DNA from: Streptomyces griseorubiginosus
GTDB lineage: Bacteria; Actinomycetota; Actinomycetes; Streptomycetales; Streptomycetaceae
Assembly (NCBI RefSeq): GCF_001514195.1
Contig: NZ_KQ948747.1
Span: forward strand, 120,321-184,320
Length of the DNA stretch: 64,000 nt
Reading direction: 5' to 3'
The notes under the pieces are model-generated. The model was given only the letters and a program-made list of their open reading frames with translations. It did no database searches and was not told the origin of the DNA. The position numbers and the translations under genes were made by a program. Positions within the stretch are counted from its first letter, which is position 1, and each line of letters starts with the position of its first letter. Positions 50,755 to 58,818 of the stretch are shown here, piece by piece.

Positions 50755-51675
50755 TCAGTCGGAAAGGTCCTGGAAGCGGATCGCTCCTTCGGGCAGATCC
50801 CGCTCCGCGGTCAGCGGCAGCTCAACGGAGGTAAGCATGTCCCGGTAGCGTTCCGCCAGCTGGGAGGGGAGCTTTCTGCTGAAGACCACCAGCTCCCGGA
50901 AGTAGCCTGACCCGATCCGCCGTGCATGGCGCGACCAGCGCAGCGGTACCGCGTTCTCCGGTGCCACCGCCACACCGATCCCCTCGACCGCGAACAGCAG
51001 CGCCGCCGACACCTGGCCGGTGCGCGCCACGCCGCGCGGAGTGAGACCGAGGCGGCCCGCCAGTCGGTCCACCACCTCGCTCATGCCCTGTTCCGGTTCG
51101 TAGAGCACCCAGTCGGCAGCGGCCAATTCCGCCGCACTCGCCGACGCGTCCGGCGGGTGTTCGGCGGCGCCGATCACCACCATCTCCTCGTACCCGAGGG
51201 AATGGACGGGCCCCTCCCACAGGTGGGGCCGCGGGCCGACCGCGATGTCGCCCTGTCCGCCGCGCATGGCCTCTTCGAGGTCTCGGCGGTGTGAGTAGTC
51301 GTGCAGCCGCAGCACTGTCGAGGGGTACATGGCGTGCCAGCGTGCTGCGGAGGGCGGCAGGATGCCCGAGGCGACGGACCGTACGGTCAAGACATGGACG
51401 TCGCCTTTGCGACCCTCGACCACCTCGTGCACCGATTCCCGGGCATCCTGGACGACACGAAGGACATCCTGCGCCCGCGGGAGGAAGACCCGGCCTGCGG
51501 GGGTCAGGGTCACGCCCTGCCGGCCTCGTTCCAGGAGAACCGCGCCCAGCTCCTTCTCCAACGCCCCGATCTGCTGGGAGAGCGAGGGCTGTGTGACGTA
51601 GAGCCGCGCGGCCGCTCCGCTGAATGAGCCCGCCTCCCACACCGCGAGGAAGTACTCCAGCTGACGTAGCTGCAT
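50755..51675 (-). CDS. LysR-family regulator (CynR/GltC-like)
   Basis: A 306-residue LysR protein. Helix-turn-helix: LRQLEYFLAVWEAGSFSGAA, ARLYVTQPSLSQQIGALEKE, LGAVLLERGRQGVTLTPAGR; effector domain with VRSVASGILPPSAARWHAMY and FAVEGIGVAVAPENAVPL. ATG at 51675. It is the last gene of a minus-strand set with the DapA-like and SDR genes (62-bp gap), and probably controls both that set and the divergent dehydrogenase operon. Confidence 0.92.
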   Translation of the reverse strand: MQLRQLEYFLAVWEAGSFSGAAARLYVTQPSLSQQIGALEKELGAVLLERGRQGVTLTPAGRVFLPRAQDVLRVVQDARESVHEVVEGRKGDVHVLTVRSVASGILPPSAARWHAMYPSTVLRLHDYSHRRDLEEAMRGGQGDIAVGPRPHLWEGPVHSLGYEEMVVIGAAEHPPDASASAAELAAADWVLYEPEQGMSEVVDRLAGRLGLTPRGVARTGQVSAALLFAVEGIGVAVAPENAVPLRWSRHARRIGSGYFRELVVFSRKLPSQLAERYRDMLTSVELPLTAERDLPEGAIRFQDLSD

Positions 51676-51737
51676 CTGACCACGCTACTGGAGCAGGCGG
51701 CACGCGTCGCGTGACGTGAGGCCGCACTGACCGAGGA

Positions 51738-52673
51738 TCACGCTGTGACCACGACCCTGCCGTCCTTGCGGGCCAGGCGGGTCAGCAGGTAGTCGACCTC
51801 GCTGCGGGCACGCGCAGACAGCGCCGCTCCGGGCTTGCGCTGAGTGTCCGAGGCCAGGATTCCGCGCCGCTTCATCACGTACTTGCGCACCGCAAGGCCG
51901 ACGCCCGGTTGCTGTTCGTAGCGCAGCAGAGGTAGATGGGCGTCGAAGACGTCATGGGCGGCGTCGCGGTCGCCGGCGGCGGTGTGGCGTACCACGTCGA
52001 CGAGGAGTTCGGGCACGCAGTAGCCCGTCATGGCGCCGTCGGCTCCGCGCTCCGTCTCGAAGTCCAGAAAGAGGCCCCCGTTACCGCACAGGATCGATAG
52101 TCGCGGCATCGCTCCCTCGGCTTGGAGCTGCCGTAGTGCGCTGATCTTCTCCAGCCCCGGCCAGTCCTCGTGCTTCAGCATCACGCATCCGGGCGCGACA
52201 CGGGCGATGCGGGCGATGACGGTGGGAGACATGACGACAGAGAAGGACAGCGGGTAGTCCTGGATCACGAACGGCACGTTCTCACCGATGGCGGCCGACG
52301 CACCCTCGTAGTAGTTCACGATCTGGTCGTCGGTCCGCAACGTGTTCGGCGGGGCGATCATGACGCCGTCGGCGCCAGCTGACATGACGTCAGCCGTCAG
52401 GGAGCGCATGGCGGCGTAACCGGGTGCGGAGACGCCCACGACGATCGGCAGGTCGGTGCGCTTGATGGCGTGCTGGACAATGCGCACGCTTTCCTCGTGG
52501 GACAGCTTGGGGGCTTCACCCATCTGACCCAGCAGGGTCAGTCCGGTGACACCGGCGGATCCGTAGAAATCGATCAACCGGCTGAGCGAATCGAAGTCGA
52601 TCCCGCCGGATTCGTCGAAAGGCGTCGGAGCGATGGCGTATACGCCTGTGGTGTCGCGGGACAGCGCTGCCAT
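51738..52673 (-). CDS. DapA-family aldolase/dehydratase
   Basis: A 311-residue TIM-barrel class I lyase of the dihydrodipicolinate synthase/N-acetylneuraminate lyase superfamily. VYAIAPTPFDESGGIDFDSL is the usual start; the GQMGEAPKLSHEE loop replaces the GTTGE of true DapA, so the substrate differs; catalytic tyrosine in FVIQDYPLSF and Schiff-base lysine in CVMLKHEDWPG. ATG 52673 is chosen because AAAGGAGG stands seven bases before it. Reaction likely a retro-aldol cleavage or dehydration of a 2-keto acid; the substrate is unknown. Same operon as the SDR (31-bp gap). Confidence 0.9.
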   Translation of the reverse strand: MAALSRDTTGVYAIAPTPFDESGGIDFDSLSRLIDFYGSAGVTGLTLLGQMGEAPKLSHEESVRIVQHAIKRTDLPIVVGVSAPGYAAMRSLTADVMSAGADGVMIAPPNTLRTDDQIVNYYEGASAAIGENVPFVIQDYPLSFSVVMSPTVIARIARVAPGCVMLKHEDWPGLEKISALRQLQAEGAMPRLSILCGNGGLFLDFETERGADGAMTGYCVPELLVDVVRHTAAGDRDAAHDVFDAHLPLLRYEQQPGVGLAVRKYVMKRRGILASDTQRKPGAALSARARSEVDYLLTRLARKDGRVVVTA

Positions 52674-52704
52674 TTCTGCCTCCTTTTGATTCTGAATTGG
52701 TTTC

Positions 52705-53490
52705 TCAGAGGCTGGCGATGAGGCCGCCGTCGACACGGACGACCGAGCCCGTGATGTACGAGGCCTGACTGCTTGCGAGGAAAGTGACTGCGGCGGCGTA
52801 TTCGCGCGGTTCGCCGTAACGGCCCACGGGGATCGAAGCGGCACTGTCTGCGGAGATCTCCTCGACGGGCCTCCGCTCCCGCTCGGCCTTAGCCTGGTCG
52901 AGGACCTTCGTCCGCTGGGTGCCGATCCGGCCGGGAACGACCACGTTGCAGGTGACGCCGTCGGCCGCCACTTCCCGGGCCAGCGTCTTGGACCAGCCGA
53001 GCAGGCTGCCCCGCAGGGCGTTCGACAGTCCGAGGTTGGGAATGGGGGCGATCACGCCGGAACTGGCGCTGGTGATGATCCTGCCCCAACCGTGCCTCCG
53101 CATCAGGGGCGCGACCCGGTCGGTGATTGCGATCACCGACAGCACCATGGACTGGAAGTGCCGCAGCCAGATCTCCGGGTCCTGTCCGCCCACGAGCGAG
53201 GGTGGCGGTCCTCCCGTGTTGTTGACGAGGATGTCGACGGGGCCGAGAACCCTCTCGATCGTCGTGATGTGCCGGTCGACTGCGCCCAGATCTCCGAGGT
53301 CCCATTCGAGGGACACGGCCTTTCCGCCCAGGTGGGCCACCGCTTCGACGGTGCGCTCAGCGGCCTCGGCACTGATGTCCGCCACGGCGACACCGGCGCC
53401 CTCCGCTGCGAGTGCCTGCGCAATGGCGCTGCCGAGCCCCCCACCTCCCCCCAGTACCAGCGCGGTTTTGCCTGAGATTCCCAGATCCAC
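52705..53490 (-). CDS. SDR-fold protein lacking the canonical Tyr-Lys pair
   Basis: A 261-residue SDR. Cofactor motif VLGGGGGLGSAIAQALA, acidic residue in VAVADIS (suggesting NAD), VDILVNNTGGPPPSLV in place of NNAG. Active-site region reads SASSGVIAPIPNLGLSNALR: by alignment with the next helix (LLGWSKTLA) the catalytic tyrosine is serine and the lysine arginine. This variant exists as a recognisable SDR subgroup, so it is not decay. C-terminus EYAAAVTFLASSQASYITGS is normal. ATG at 53490 is 246 bp from the divergent dehydrogenase. First gene of its operon. Confidence 0.9.
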   Translation of the reverse strand: MDLGISGKTALVLGGGGGLGSAIAQALAAEGAGVAVADISAEAAERTVEAVAHLGGKAVSLEWDLGDLGAVDRHITTIERVLGPVDILVNNTGGPPPSLVGGQDPEIWLRHFQSMVLSVIAITDRVAPLMRRHGWGRIITSASSGVIAPIPNLGLSNALRGSLLGWSKTLAREVAADGVTCNVVVPGRIGTQRTKVLDQAKAERERRPVEEISADSAASIPVGRYGEPREYAAAVTFLASSQASYITGSVVRVDGGLIASL

Positions 53491-53607
53491 AGTTCTTTAC
53501 TCCTCGGGCGGGGCCCGTTCTCCGGCCGTACGGCCGACGGCGATGTCCGCTTCAGGACGACTCTGCCAGGCAGATGCGGTGGTCCTCCAATAGGAATTTG
53601 GCACGGT

Positions 53608-53630
53608 GCATATAACGGATGCCTATACGC
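53608..53630. promoter_or_regulatory. Imperfect palindrome between the divergent catabolic operons
   Basis: GCATATA, nine bases, TATACGC: arms match at six of seven positions, and lie in an A/T-rich spot of an otherwise GC-rich 246-bp intergenic region. TTGGCA at 53598-53603 could be a -35. Position fits an operator for the cluster's LysR protein, though the spacing is not the classic T-N11-A. Confidence 0.5.
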
Positions 53631-53736
53631 CGGAGAGAGGAAAACGGCCTTGCCGACGTGCACGATGGGGTGGGGAAAGAGCCGTTGCTGTTCGCCGATC
53701 CCCCACGCATTCCCGTGGCCGAGACTGGAGACCCCC

Positions 53737-54840
53737 GTGTCCTTGCCGAAAACCATGCAGGCCGCGGTGCTGGGTGAGCCCGGCACCCTTGCCGTCACGA
53801 CGCTGCCCGTTCCGCAGGTGGGTCCGGAAGACGTCCTGGTGCAGGTCCGCAGGGCCTCTCTGTGCGGAACGGACCTGAAGATCCGAAGCCGGCACTTCTT
53901 CAAGGACGGCGGCCCCACGGCGGGGGAGTTCGTACCGGGCCACGAATACGCGGGCGTCGTGGCCGCGGTGGGCGGCGCGGTGACGGAACTCCGCGTCGGT
54001 GACCGGGTCGTGACGGAGGCCCATCGCGGCTGTATGCGCTGTGCCAACTGCCTGGCCGGCGCCTACACGGACTGCCTCAACTACGGCCTTCGGCACACCG
54101 GGCACCGGGTGCAGGGGATGACCGTCAACGGCGGCTTCGCCGAGTACGCGCTCAACCATGTGGCGACCCTCCACCGGCTGCCGGACACCGTCGACTTCGA
54201 CGCGGCGGTCGTCCTCAGCACCGTGGGTACCGTGATGCACGCGTTCGACGTGCTGGACACCCTTCTCGTCGGTTCGACTGTCGCCGTGCTCGGCCCGGGC
54301 CCAATAGGTCTGCTCGCGACGCAGGTCGCGCGGGAACTCGGGGCGAGGACTGTCGCCCTGACCGGCACCCGCGAAACCCGGCTGGCCGTCGGGAAGTCCT
54401 TCGGCGCGGACCTGGTCGTCAACTCCCGGGAGGAGGACGCCGTCGCTGCGATCAGGGAGGCGACCGACGGAGTCGGCGCCGACGTCATTCTGGAGTGCTC
54501 GGGCGCCCCGAATGCGGTGGACGACGCCCTCCGCATGGCCAAGCGGTCCGGGAAGGTCGTCCTTGTCGGGTTCTTCGAGCAGCCGGTGCGGGCCGATCTG
54601 AACCATGCCGTCATGAACGGCATCTCGATCCAAACGGTTCGCGGGGAGGGCGCTGGCTCACTGGCCCGCGCCGTGAGTCTCGCCGCCCGAGGTCGGCTCC
54701 GCACCGCGGAACTGGTCACCCATCACTTCGCGTTGAGCGACGTCTCCGAGGCCTTCGACACCTACGCCGAACGCCGCGGCAACGCCATCAAGGTCATGCT
54801 GGACATCTCCGAAGACCCGGAGCCCACCCGTGCCCGGTGA
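53737..54840 (+). CDS. Zinc-dependent alcohol dehydrogenase (threonine/sorbitol-type)
   Basis: A 367-residue medium-chain dehydrogenase. Catalytic zinc ligands: C in ASLCGTDLKI and HE in FVPGHEYAGV; structural-zinc-type cysteines in AHRGCMRCANCLAGAYTDC (four Cys). NAD-binding VAVLGPGPIGLLATQVAREL in the second half. It oxidises a secondary polyol or hydroxy acid; the substrate is unknown. GTG 53737 is preferred: GGAG lies six bases before it, ahead of the conserved MQAAVL. It overlaps the start of the DUF3500 gene by 11 bp. Confidence 0.92.
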   Translation: MSLPKTMQAAVLGEPGTLAVTTLPVPQVGPEDVLVQVRRASLCGTDLKIRSRHFFKDGGPTAGEFVPGHEYAGVVAAVGGAVTELRVGDRVVTEAHRGCMRCANCLAGAYTDCLNYGLRHTGHRVQGMTVNGGFAEYALNHVATLHRLPDTVDFDAAVVLSTVGTVMHAFDVLDTLLVGSTVAVLGPGPIGLLATQVARELGARTVALTGTRETRLAVGKSFGADLVVNSREEDAVAAIREATDGVGADVILECSGAPNAVDDALRMAKRSGKVVLVGFFEQPVRADLNHAVMNGISIQTVRGEGAGSLARAVSLAARGRLRTAELVTHHFALSDVSEAFDTYAERRGNAIKVMLDISEDPEPTRAR

Positions 54841-56008
54841 CGGAGCAGGCACGGTGCCCGACCCTCCGGCAGCCGGGCGGGAGGAAGCGGCGACCGCCAT
54901 GGCAGCGGCCGCCACCGCCTGGCTGGGCAGTCTGAACAAGGATCAACTGCCGCTCGCCGCCTATGACTCCCCGCTCCACCCGGATGCCGAGGCCGAGCGG
55001 CTGCGCTGGTTCTACACCCCCACAGAACACGGCGGGCTCGCCGTCCGGGACCAGAGTGCCCGCCAACAGAGCCTCGCCATGCAACTGGTGGCCACCGGCC
55101 TGTCCACCGCGGGCTACGCCACGGTCGCCACCGTGATGGGCCTGGAGAACGTACTGGACCAGCTGGAAGGGTGGACGGTGCACTGGGGCAGGCAGCGTGG
55201 GCGTGACCCCGGTCTGTACTGGCTCCGGGTCTTCGGCCGCCCCGGCGACCGGGTCTGGGCATGGCGACTGGGCGGCCACCACATCTCCCTGAACAACCTC
55301 GTCGTCGCCGGCCGGCTCATCTCCACGACTCCCTGCTTCATCGGCGCCGACCCGGCCACGACCGAGCTGCTCGGAGGGACCCTGCGTCCCCTCCAGGGCC
55401 CCGAGGACACCGCGCGCCAACTGGCCCGCAGCCTCGACGCGGGACAATTCGGGCGAGCTCTGCTCCATCCCTCCGCCGTGTCGGACATCGTGTCCGGCAA
55501 CAGACCGCACGTCCGACACGGCGACACGATGATGCACATGCAGGACCTGTGGCGGGGGCATTTCGAGGATCCCCGTCTGGACCGGATCGTCCACGACATC
55601 GACCGCCGCGCGGAAGCGGGCAGCGGCTACACCGAAAGCGACCACGCGAGCGTGGCCATCATGATTCCCCCCAAGGGCATCAGCGGCCGCGACCTGGACG
55701 AAGACCAGCGGCACCTGCTGCGTCGTCTCATCACCCAGTACACCGGACGGGCCCCGGGAGATCTCGCCGACGCCTACGACACCCACTACGCCTCGGACAC
55801 GGTCCTCGACCACGTCCACTTCGGCTGGGCGGGCAGTAAGGACCCAGGGAAGCCGCACTACTACCGGGTGCAGGATCCCCGCATTCTGATCGAGTACGAC
55901 AACACCCAACGCCAGGCGAATCATGCCCACTCGGTGTGGCGTGACCTGACGTCCGACTTCGGTCTGGACGTGCTGGCCGCACATCGGGCACACCTCGCAC
56001 ACGAGTGA
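54830..56008 (+). CDS. DUF3500-family protein
   Basis: A 392-residue protein of the DUF3500 family: WYYTP-like RLRWFYTPTEHGGLAVRD, LSTAGYATVATVMGLENVLD, the histidine-rich GGHHISLNNLVV and HVRHGDTMMHMQD, and the diagnostic C-terminal HYYRVQDPRILIEYDNTQ followed by ANHAHSVWRDLTSDFG. No signal peptide. The biochemical function of the family is not known to me; conserved His and Asp/Glu suggest a metal enzyme. GTG start overlaps the end of the dehydrogenase gene, so both are made together. The 147 bp after it show no further feature. Confidence 0.9.
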   Translation: MPGDGAGTVPDPPAAGREEAATAMAAAATAWLGSLNKDQLPLAAYDSPLHPDAEAERLRWFYTPTEHGGLAVRDQSARQQSLAMQLVATGLSTAGYATVATVMGLENVLDQLEGWTVHWGRQRGRDPGLYWLRVFGRPGDRVWAWRLGGHHISLNNLVVAGRLISTTPCFIGADPATTELLGGTLRPLQGPEDTARQLARSLDAGQFGRALLHPSAVSDIVSGNRPHVRHGDTMMHMQDLWRGHFEDPRLDRIVHDIDRRAEAGSGYTESDHASVAIMIPPKGISGRDLDEDQRHLLRRLITQYTGRAPGDLADAYDTHYASDTVLDHVHFGWAGSKDPGKPHYYRVQDPRILIEYDNTQRQANHAHSVWRDLTSDFGLDVLAAHRAHLAHE

Positions 56009-56155
56009 AGCGTCAGCGGGAAACCAGGAGAGTACTCCGGCTGTAGATTGTGATCTTGCCGTCAGGCAGGGCCCTACTCGTTCGCGCCGTCCCAGGGCGG
56101 CCACCCTACGACCGTCCGACTCGGGTTGTTCAGCGACGTCAAGATCTGGGTCCCC

Positions 56156-57364
56156 TCATTCCGTCGGCAGCCTCAGCTCCGCTTCCGCGCCCCCCTCGGG
56201 ATGGTTGCGGAAGGTCAGACGGGCGCCGAGCAGACGGGCCTGGCCGGTCGCGATGGTCAGGCCCAGGCCGGTGCCGCCGGTCGAGGACCCGGTGCGGAAG
56301 CGCTGGGGACCGGAGGACTGCAGAACAGCGAGCAGATCTGGCGGGAAGCCCGGGCCGTGGTCGCGGACCCGGACGACCGGACCGTCGACCAGCACCTCCA
56401 CCGGCAGGCCACCGTGCCGCAGGGCGTTGCCGGCCAGATTGGTGAGGACGCGTTCGACGCGGCGCGGGTCGGTCGCCACGACTGCGTCCGTCGCGATCCG
56501 TACTCGCACCTCGTCGAGGTCGGCGACCGCTCGCCGTGCCATCGCGCTCACCTCCCGCTGCTCCGTGTCCACCGCGGCCACCTGGGCATCCATCCGAGCT
56601 ACCTCCAGCACGTCCTCGACCAGCCCGCGGAGGTTCCGCACCCCGCGCGTCACCAGCTCGGTCGCCCGGCCGGGAGGCAGCAGACCGACCGCCGCCGACA
56701 AGCCCGCGACCGGTGTGCGCAACTCGTGTGCGATGTCGGCGGTCACCCGGCGCTCCGCCTCCAGCCGGGCACCCAGCGCATCCGCCATGGTGTCGACGGA
56801 GACGGCGAGCCGGGCGATCTCGTCGCGGCCGCTGGGACGGACCCTGGCGTCGAGAGCGCCCTCGGCGATGCGTTCCGCCGTACGCGCGGCCGCCGTGGCC
56901 CGGCGGCCCATCCGCAAGCCCAGCACAAGCCCGGCCAGGGACACGGGCAGAGTGGCGGCCGCACCCGTGGCCAGCAGCGTACGGTCGAGCGCGGCCAGGG
57001 ACCGCTCCTCCGGGGCGTACGAGCGGGAGAGCACCAGCACCCTGCGGTCCGAGATCCTGGTCGCTGCCCACAACACCGGCTCATCACCGGCCTGCAGGAA
57101 GGTCACGCGGACGTTGCCGCGCACGGCCCGCGCCACCGGCCCGGGCAGGCCAGGGGGGTCGGTCCGGGCACCCGTCCCGGCCCCGGCGGCGACATCGTGG
57201 GCAGCACTCACCAGTTGTCGGTCCAGGTCGGAGCGTGCGGTTGCCAACTGGTCGTCGGCGGTGATCCGGTGCACCAGCACTCCGATGACACCGGCGACGC
57301 ACACGGCCGCGGCGGCGACGGCCAGGGCGACCTTCGCCCCCACGTTCACGGCGGCCCGTCTCAT
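56156..57364 (-). CDS. Sensor histidine kinase (CseC-like)
   Basis: A 402-residue HisKA-type kinase. Helix 1 (AKVALAVAAAAVCVAGVIGV), an extracytoplasmic domain of about 110 residues, helix 2 (TLPVSLAGLVLGLRMG), HAMP (RTAERIAEGALDARVRPSGR), phospho-histidine in TADIAHELRTPVAGLSA, and the ATPase with VLTNLAGNALRHGG, VRDHGPGFPP and GGTGLGLTIA. Its ATG overlaps the regulator stop by 4 bp. It resembles CseC, which in S. coelicolor senses cell-envelope stress for sigma-E. Confidence 0.92.
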   Translation of the reverse strand: MRRAAVNVGAKVALAVAAAAVCVAGVIGVLVHRITADDQLATARSDLDRQLVSAAHDVAAGAGTGARTDPPGLPGPVARAVRGNVRVTFLQAGDEPVLWAATRISDRRVLVLSRSYAPEERSLAALDRTLLATGAAATLPVSLAGLVLGLRMGRRATAAARTAERIAEGALDARVRPSGRDEIARLAVSVDTMADALGARLEAERRVTADIAHELRTPVAGLSAAVGLLPPGRATELVTRGVRNLRGLVEDVLEVARMDAQVAAVDTEQREVSAMARRAVADLDEVRVRIATDAVVATDPRRVERVLTNLAGNALRHGGLPVEVLVDGPVVRVRDHGPGFPPDLLAVLQSSGPQRFRTGSSTGGTGLGLTIATGQARLLGARLTFRNHPEGGAEAELRLPTE

Positions 57365-58029
57365 GGGCGCAGTTTGTAGCCGAAGCCGCGCACCGTCTCG
57401 ATCCGCTCCCGGCCGATCTTCGCGCGCAGGCGCTGCACATGGACGTCGACGACCCGGGTGTCGCCGGACCATGCGTAGTCCCAGACCCGCTCCAGGAGCA
57501 GGTCTCGGGAGAGCACGGCCCCTGGGGCGGCGGCGAACTCGCGAAGGAGTTTCAGTTCGGTCATGGTCAGTGCGAGCGGCTTGCCGTCCTTGCTCGCGGT
57601 CAGGGAGACGGGGCAGAAGACCAGGTCCCCGAAGCCCAGGCGGGTGTCCGGTGTCCGCTGCTCGGCGGGTGCCGCCCGGCGCAGCAGTGAGCGGACGCGG
57701 GCCACGAGGACCGGACCGTCGAAGGGCTTGGTGACGTAGTCGTCGGCCCCTGCCTCCAGGCCCATCACCACGTCCACTGGGTCGTTGCGGGCCGAGATCA
57801 GCAGCACCGGGACGCCCGACTGCTCGCGGATGCGGCTGGCCAGGCTCACCCCGTTCAGACCGGGAAGCATGATGTCGAGGACGGCCACGTCGGGTTGGCG
57901 TTCGCGGAAGAGTTCGAGACCTGTCAGGCCGTCGGCCGCGGCGCGCACCCGGTAACCGCGCTCCTCCAGCGTGAGCCGGGTGGCCTCCCGGATCAACTCG
58001 TCGTCCTCGACGAGCAGGACTTCGTGCAT
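57361..58029 (-). CDS. OmpR-type response regulator (CseB-like)
   Basis: A 222-residue regulator. Receiver domain with D52 in DVAVLDIMLPGLNG and K in DDYVTKPFDGPVLVARV; winged helix with LTMTELKLLREFAAAPGAVL and DTRVVDVHVQRLRAKIGRER. The DYAWSGDTRVVDVHVQRLR block is very close to CseB of streptomycetes. ATG at 58029; 46-bp gap from the lipoprotein gene. It should control envelope-related genes, perhaps the divergent subtilase. Confidence 0.94.
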   Translation of the reverse strand: MHEVLLVEDDELIREATRLTLEERGYRVRAAADGLTGLELFRERQPDVAVLDIMLPGLNGVSLASRIREQSGVPVLLISARNDPVDVVMGLEAGADDYVTKPFDGPVLVARVRSLLRRAAPAEQRTPDTRLGFGDLVFCPVSLTASKDGKPLALTMTELKLLREFAAAPGAVLSRDLLLERVWDYAWSGDTRVVDVHVQRLRAKIGRERIETVRGFGYKLRP

Positions 58030-58075
58030 GGTGTTCCTCTCCGACGGGTCGCCCTACCTGGGCTCCGTGACGCAG

Positions 58076-58588
58076 TCAGCTGTCCGGCAGGTTCAGGCTG
58101 CCCTTGCGGGCGAAGCCCGTCGCCCAGGTCGGCGCGGGGGGATGGACGGGTGTGATGGTCGCTTCGCCGTAGTACGCCACGGAGCCACGCCGCACACGGT
58201 CGCTCAGCACGACCCGGATCTGGTAGCTGCGGGCTTGGCCGGCGGTGCAGCCGACCTTGCAGGACGCCTCGCCGGTGGCTCGCGGCCTGGGTGCGCCCCA
58301 GTCCCGCCACGTCAACCCGTCCAGGAGGATGAGCGTGGTCAGATCGATCGTTTCGGGATGCTGCCAGGCCCGCCCGTACCGGTCCGCCACGTAGACCGGT
58401 CCCGACCAGGGGAGAGCCGTCGGCGCCGGGCCCTCGACGCGGACGCCGCCGTTGACTGAGCCGCACCCCGTAGGGAGGATCGCCAGGAGGGCGGTAAGCA
58501 GGGCGCACGGCGCGAGTTGGCGAAGCCGCAACCTCCACTCCTTCCGTCGCGCTTCCCGGGCATCCGGTGACGACCGCCGGGATGACAT
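58076..58588 (-). CDS. Small lipoprotein in the CseA position
   Basis: A lipoprotein of about 150-170 residues: signal ALLTALLAILPTGCGS with lipid-attachment Cys, then a soluble domain (PVYVADRYGRAWQHPETIDL; SYQIRVVLSDRVRRGSVAYY) ending in proline-rich sequence. ATG 58588 gives 170 residues, but TTG near 58533 with GAAGGAGTGGAGG upstream gives a more usual short lipoprotein signal and may be the true start. Order lipoprotein-regulator-kinase matches cseA-cseB-cseC, in which the lipoprotein damps the kinase; no sigE gene is adjacent. Confidence 0.85.
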   Translation of the reverse strand: MSSRRSSPDAREARRKEWRLRLRQLAPCALLTALLAILPTGCGSVNGGVRVEGPAPTALPWSGPVYVADRYGRAWQHPETIDLTTLILLDGLTWRDWGAPRPRATGEASCKVGCTAGQARSYQIRVVLSDRVRRGSVAYYGEATITPVHPPAPTWATGFARKGSLNLPDS

Positions 58589-58818
58589 TTGAGCACGCGC
58601 GTGGTGCGCGGGGCTCGGCCGGTCCTGTTTCCGCGTACGTCCCCGTTACCCGATCCGCGCCCCTCTCTGGTCTCTGACCTGCAGATGTAACAGCTGGCCA
58701 TAGATGCCTCATCGGAATCGACGCGTGCTTGTCGCACCGCCGACGAACAGCGTTGCGTCCGCTTCCCTACCTTCACTTCGGTCACTGCACCCGAACCGAA
58801 CCGACTTGGGGGAACCTC

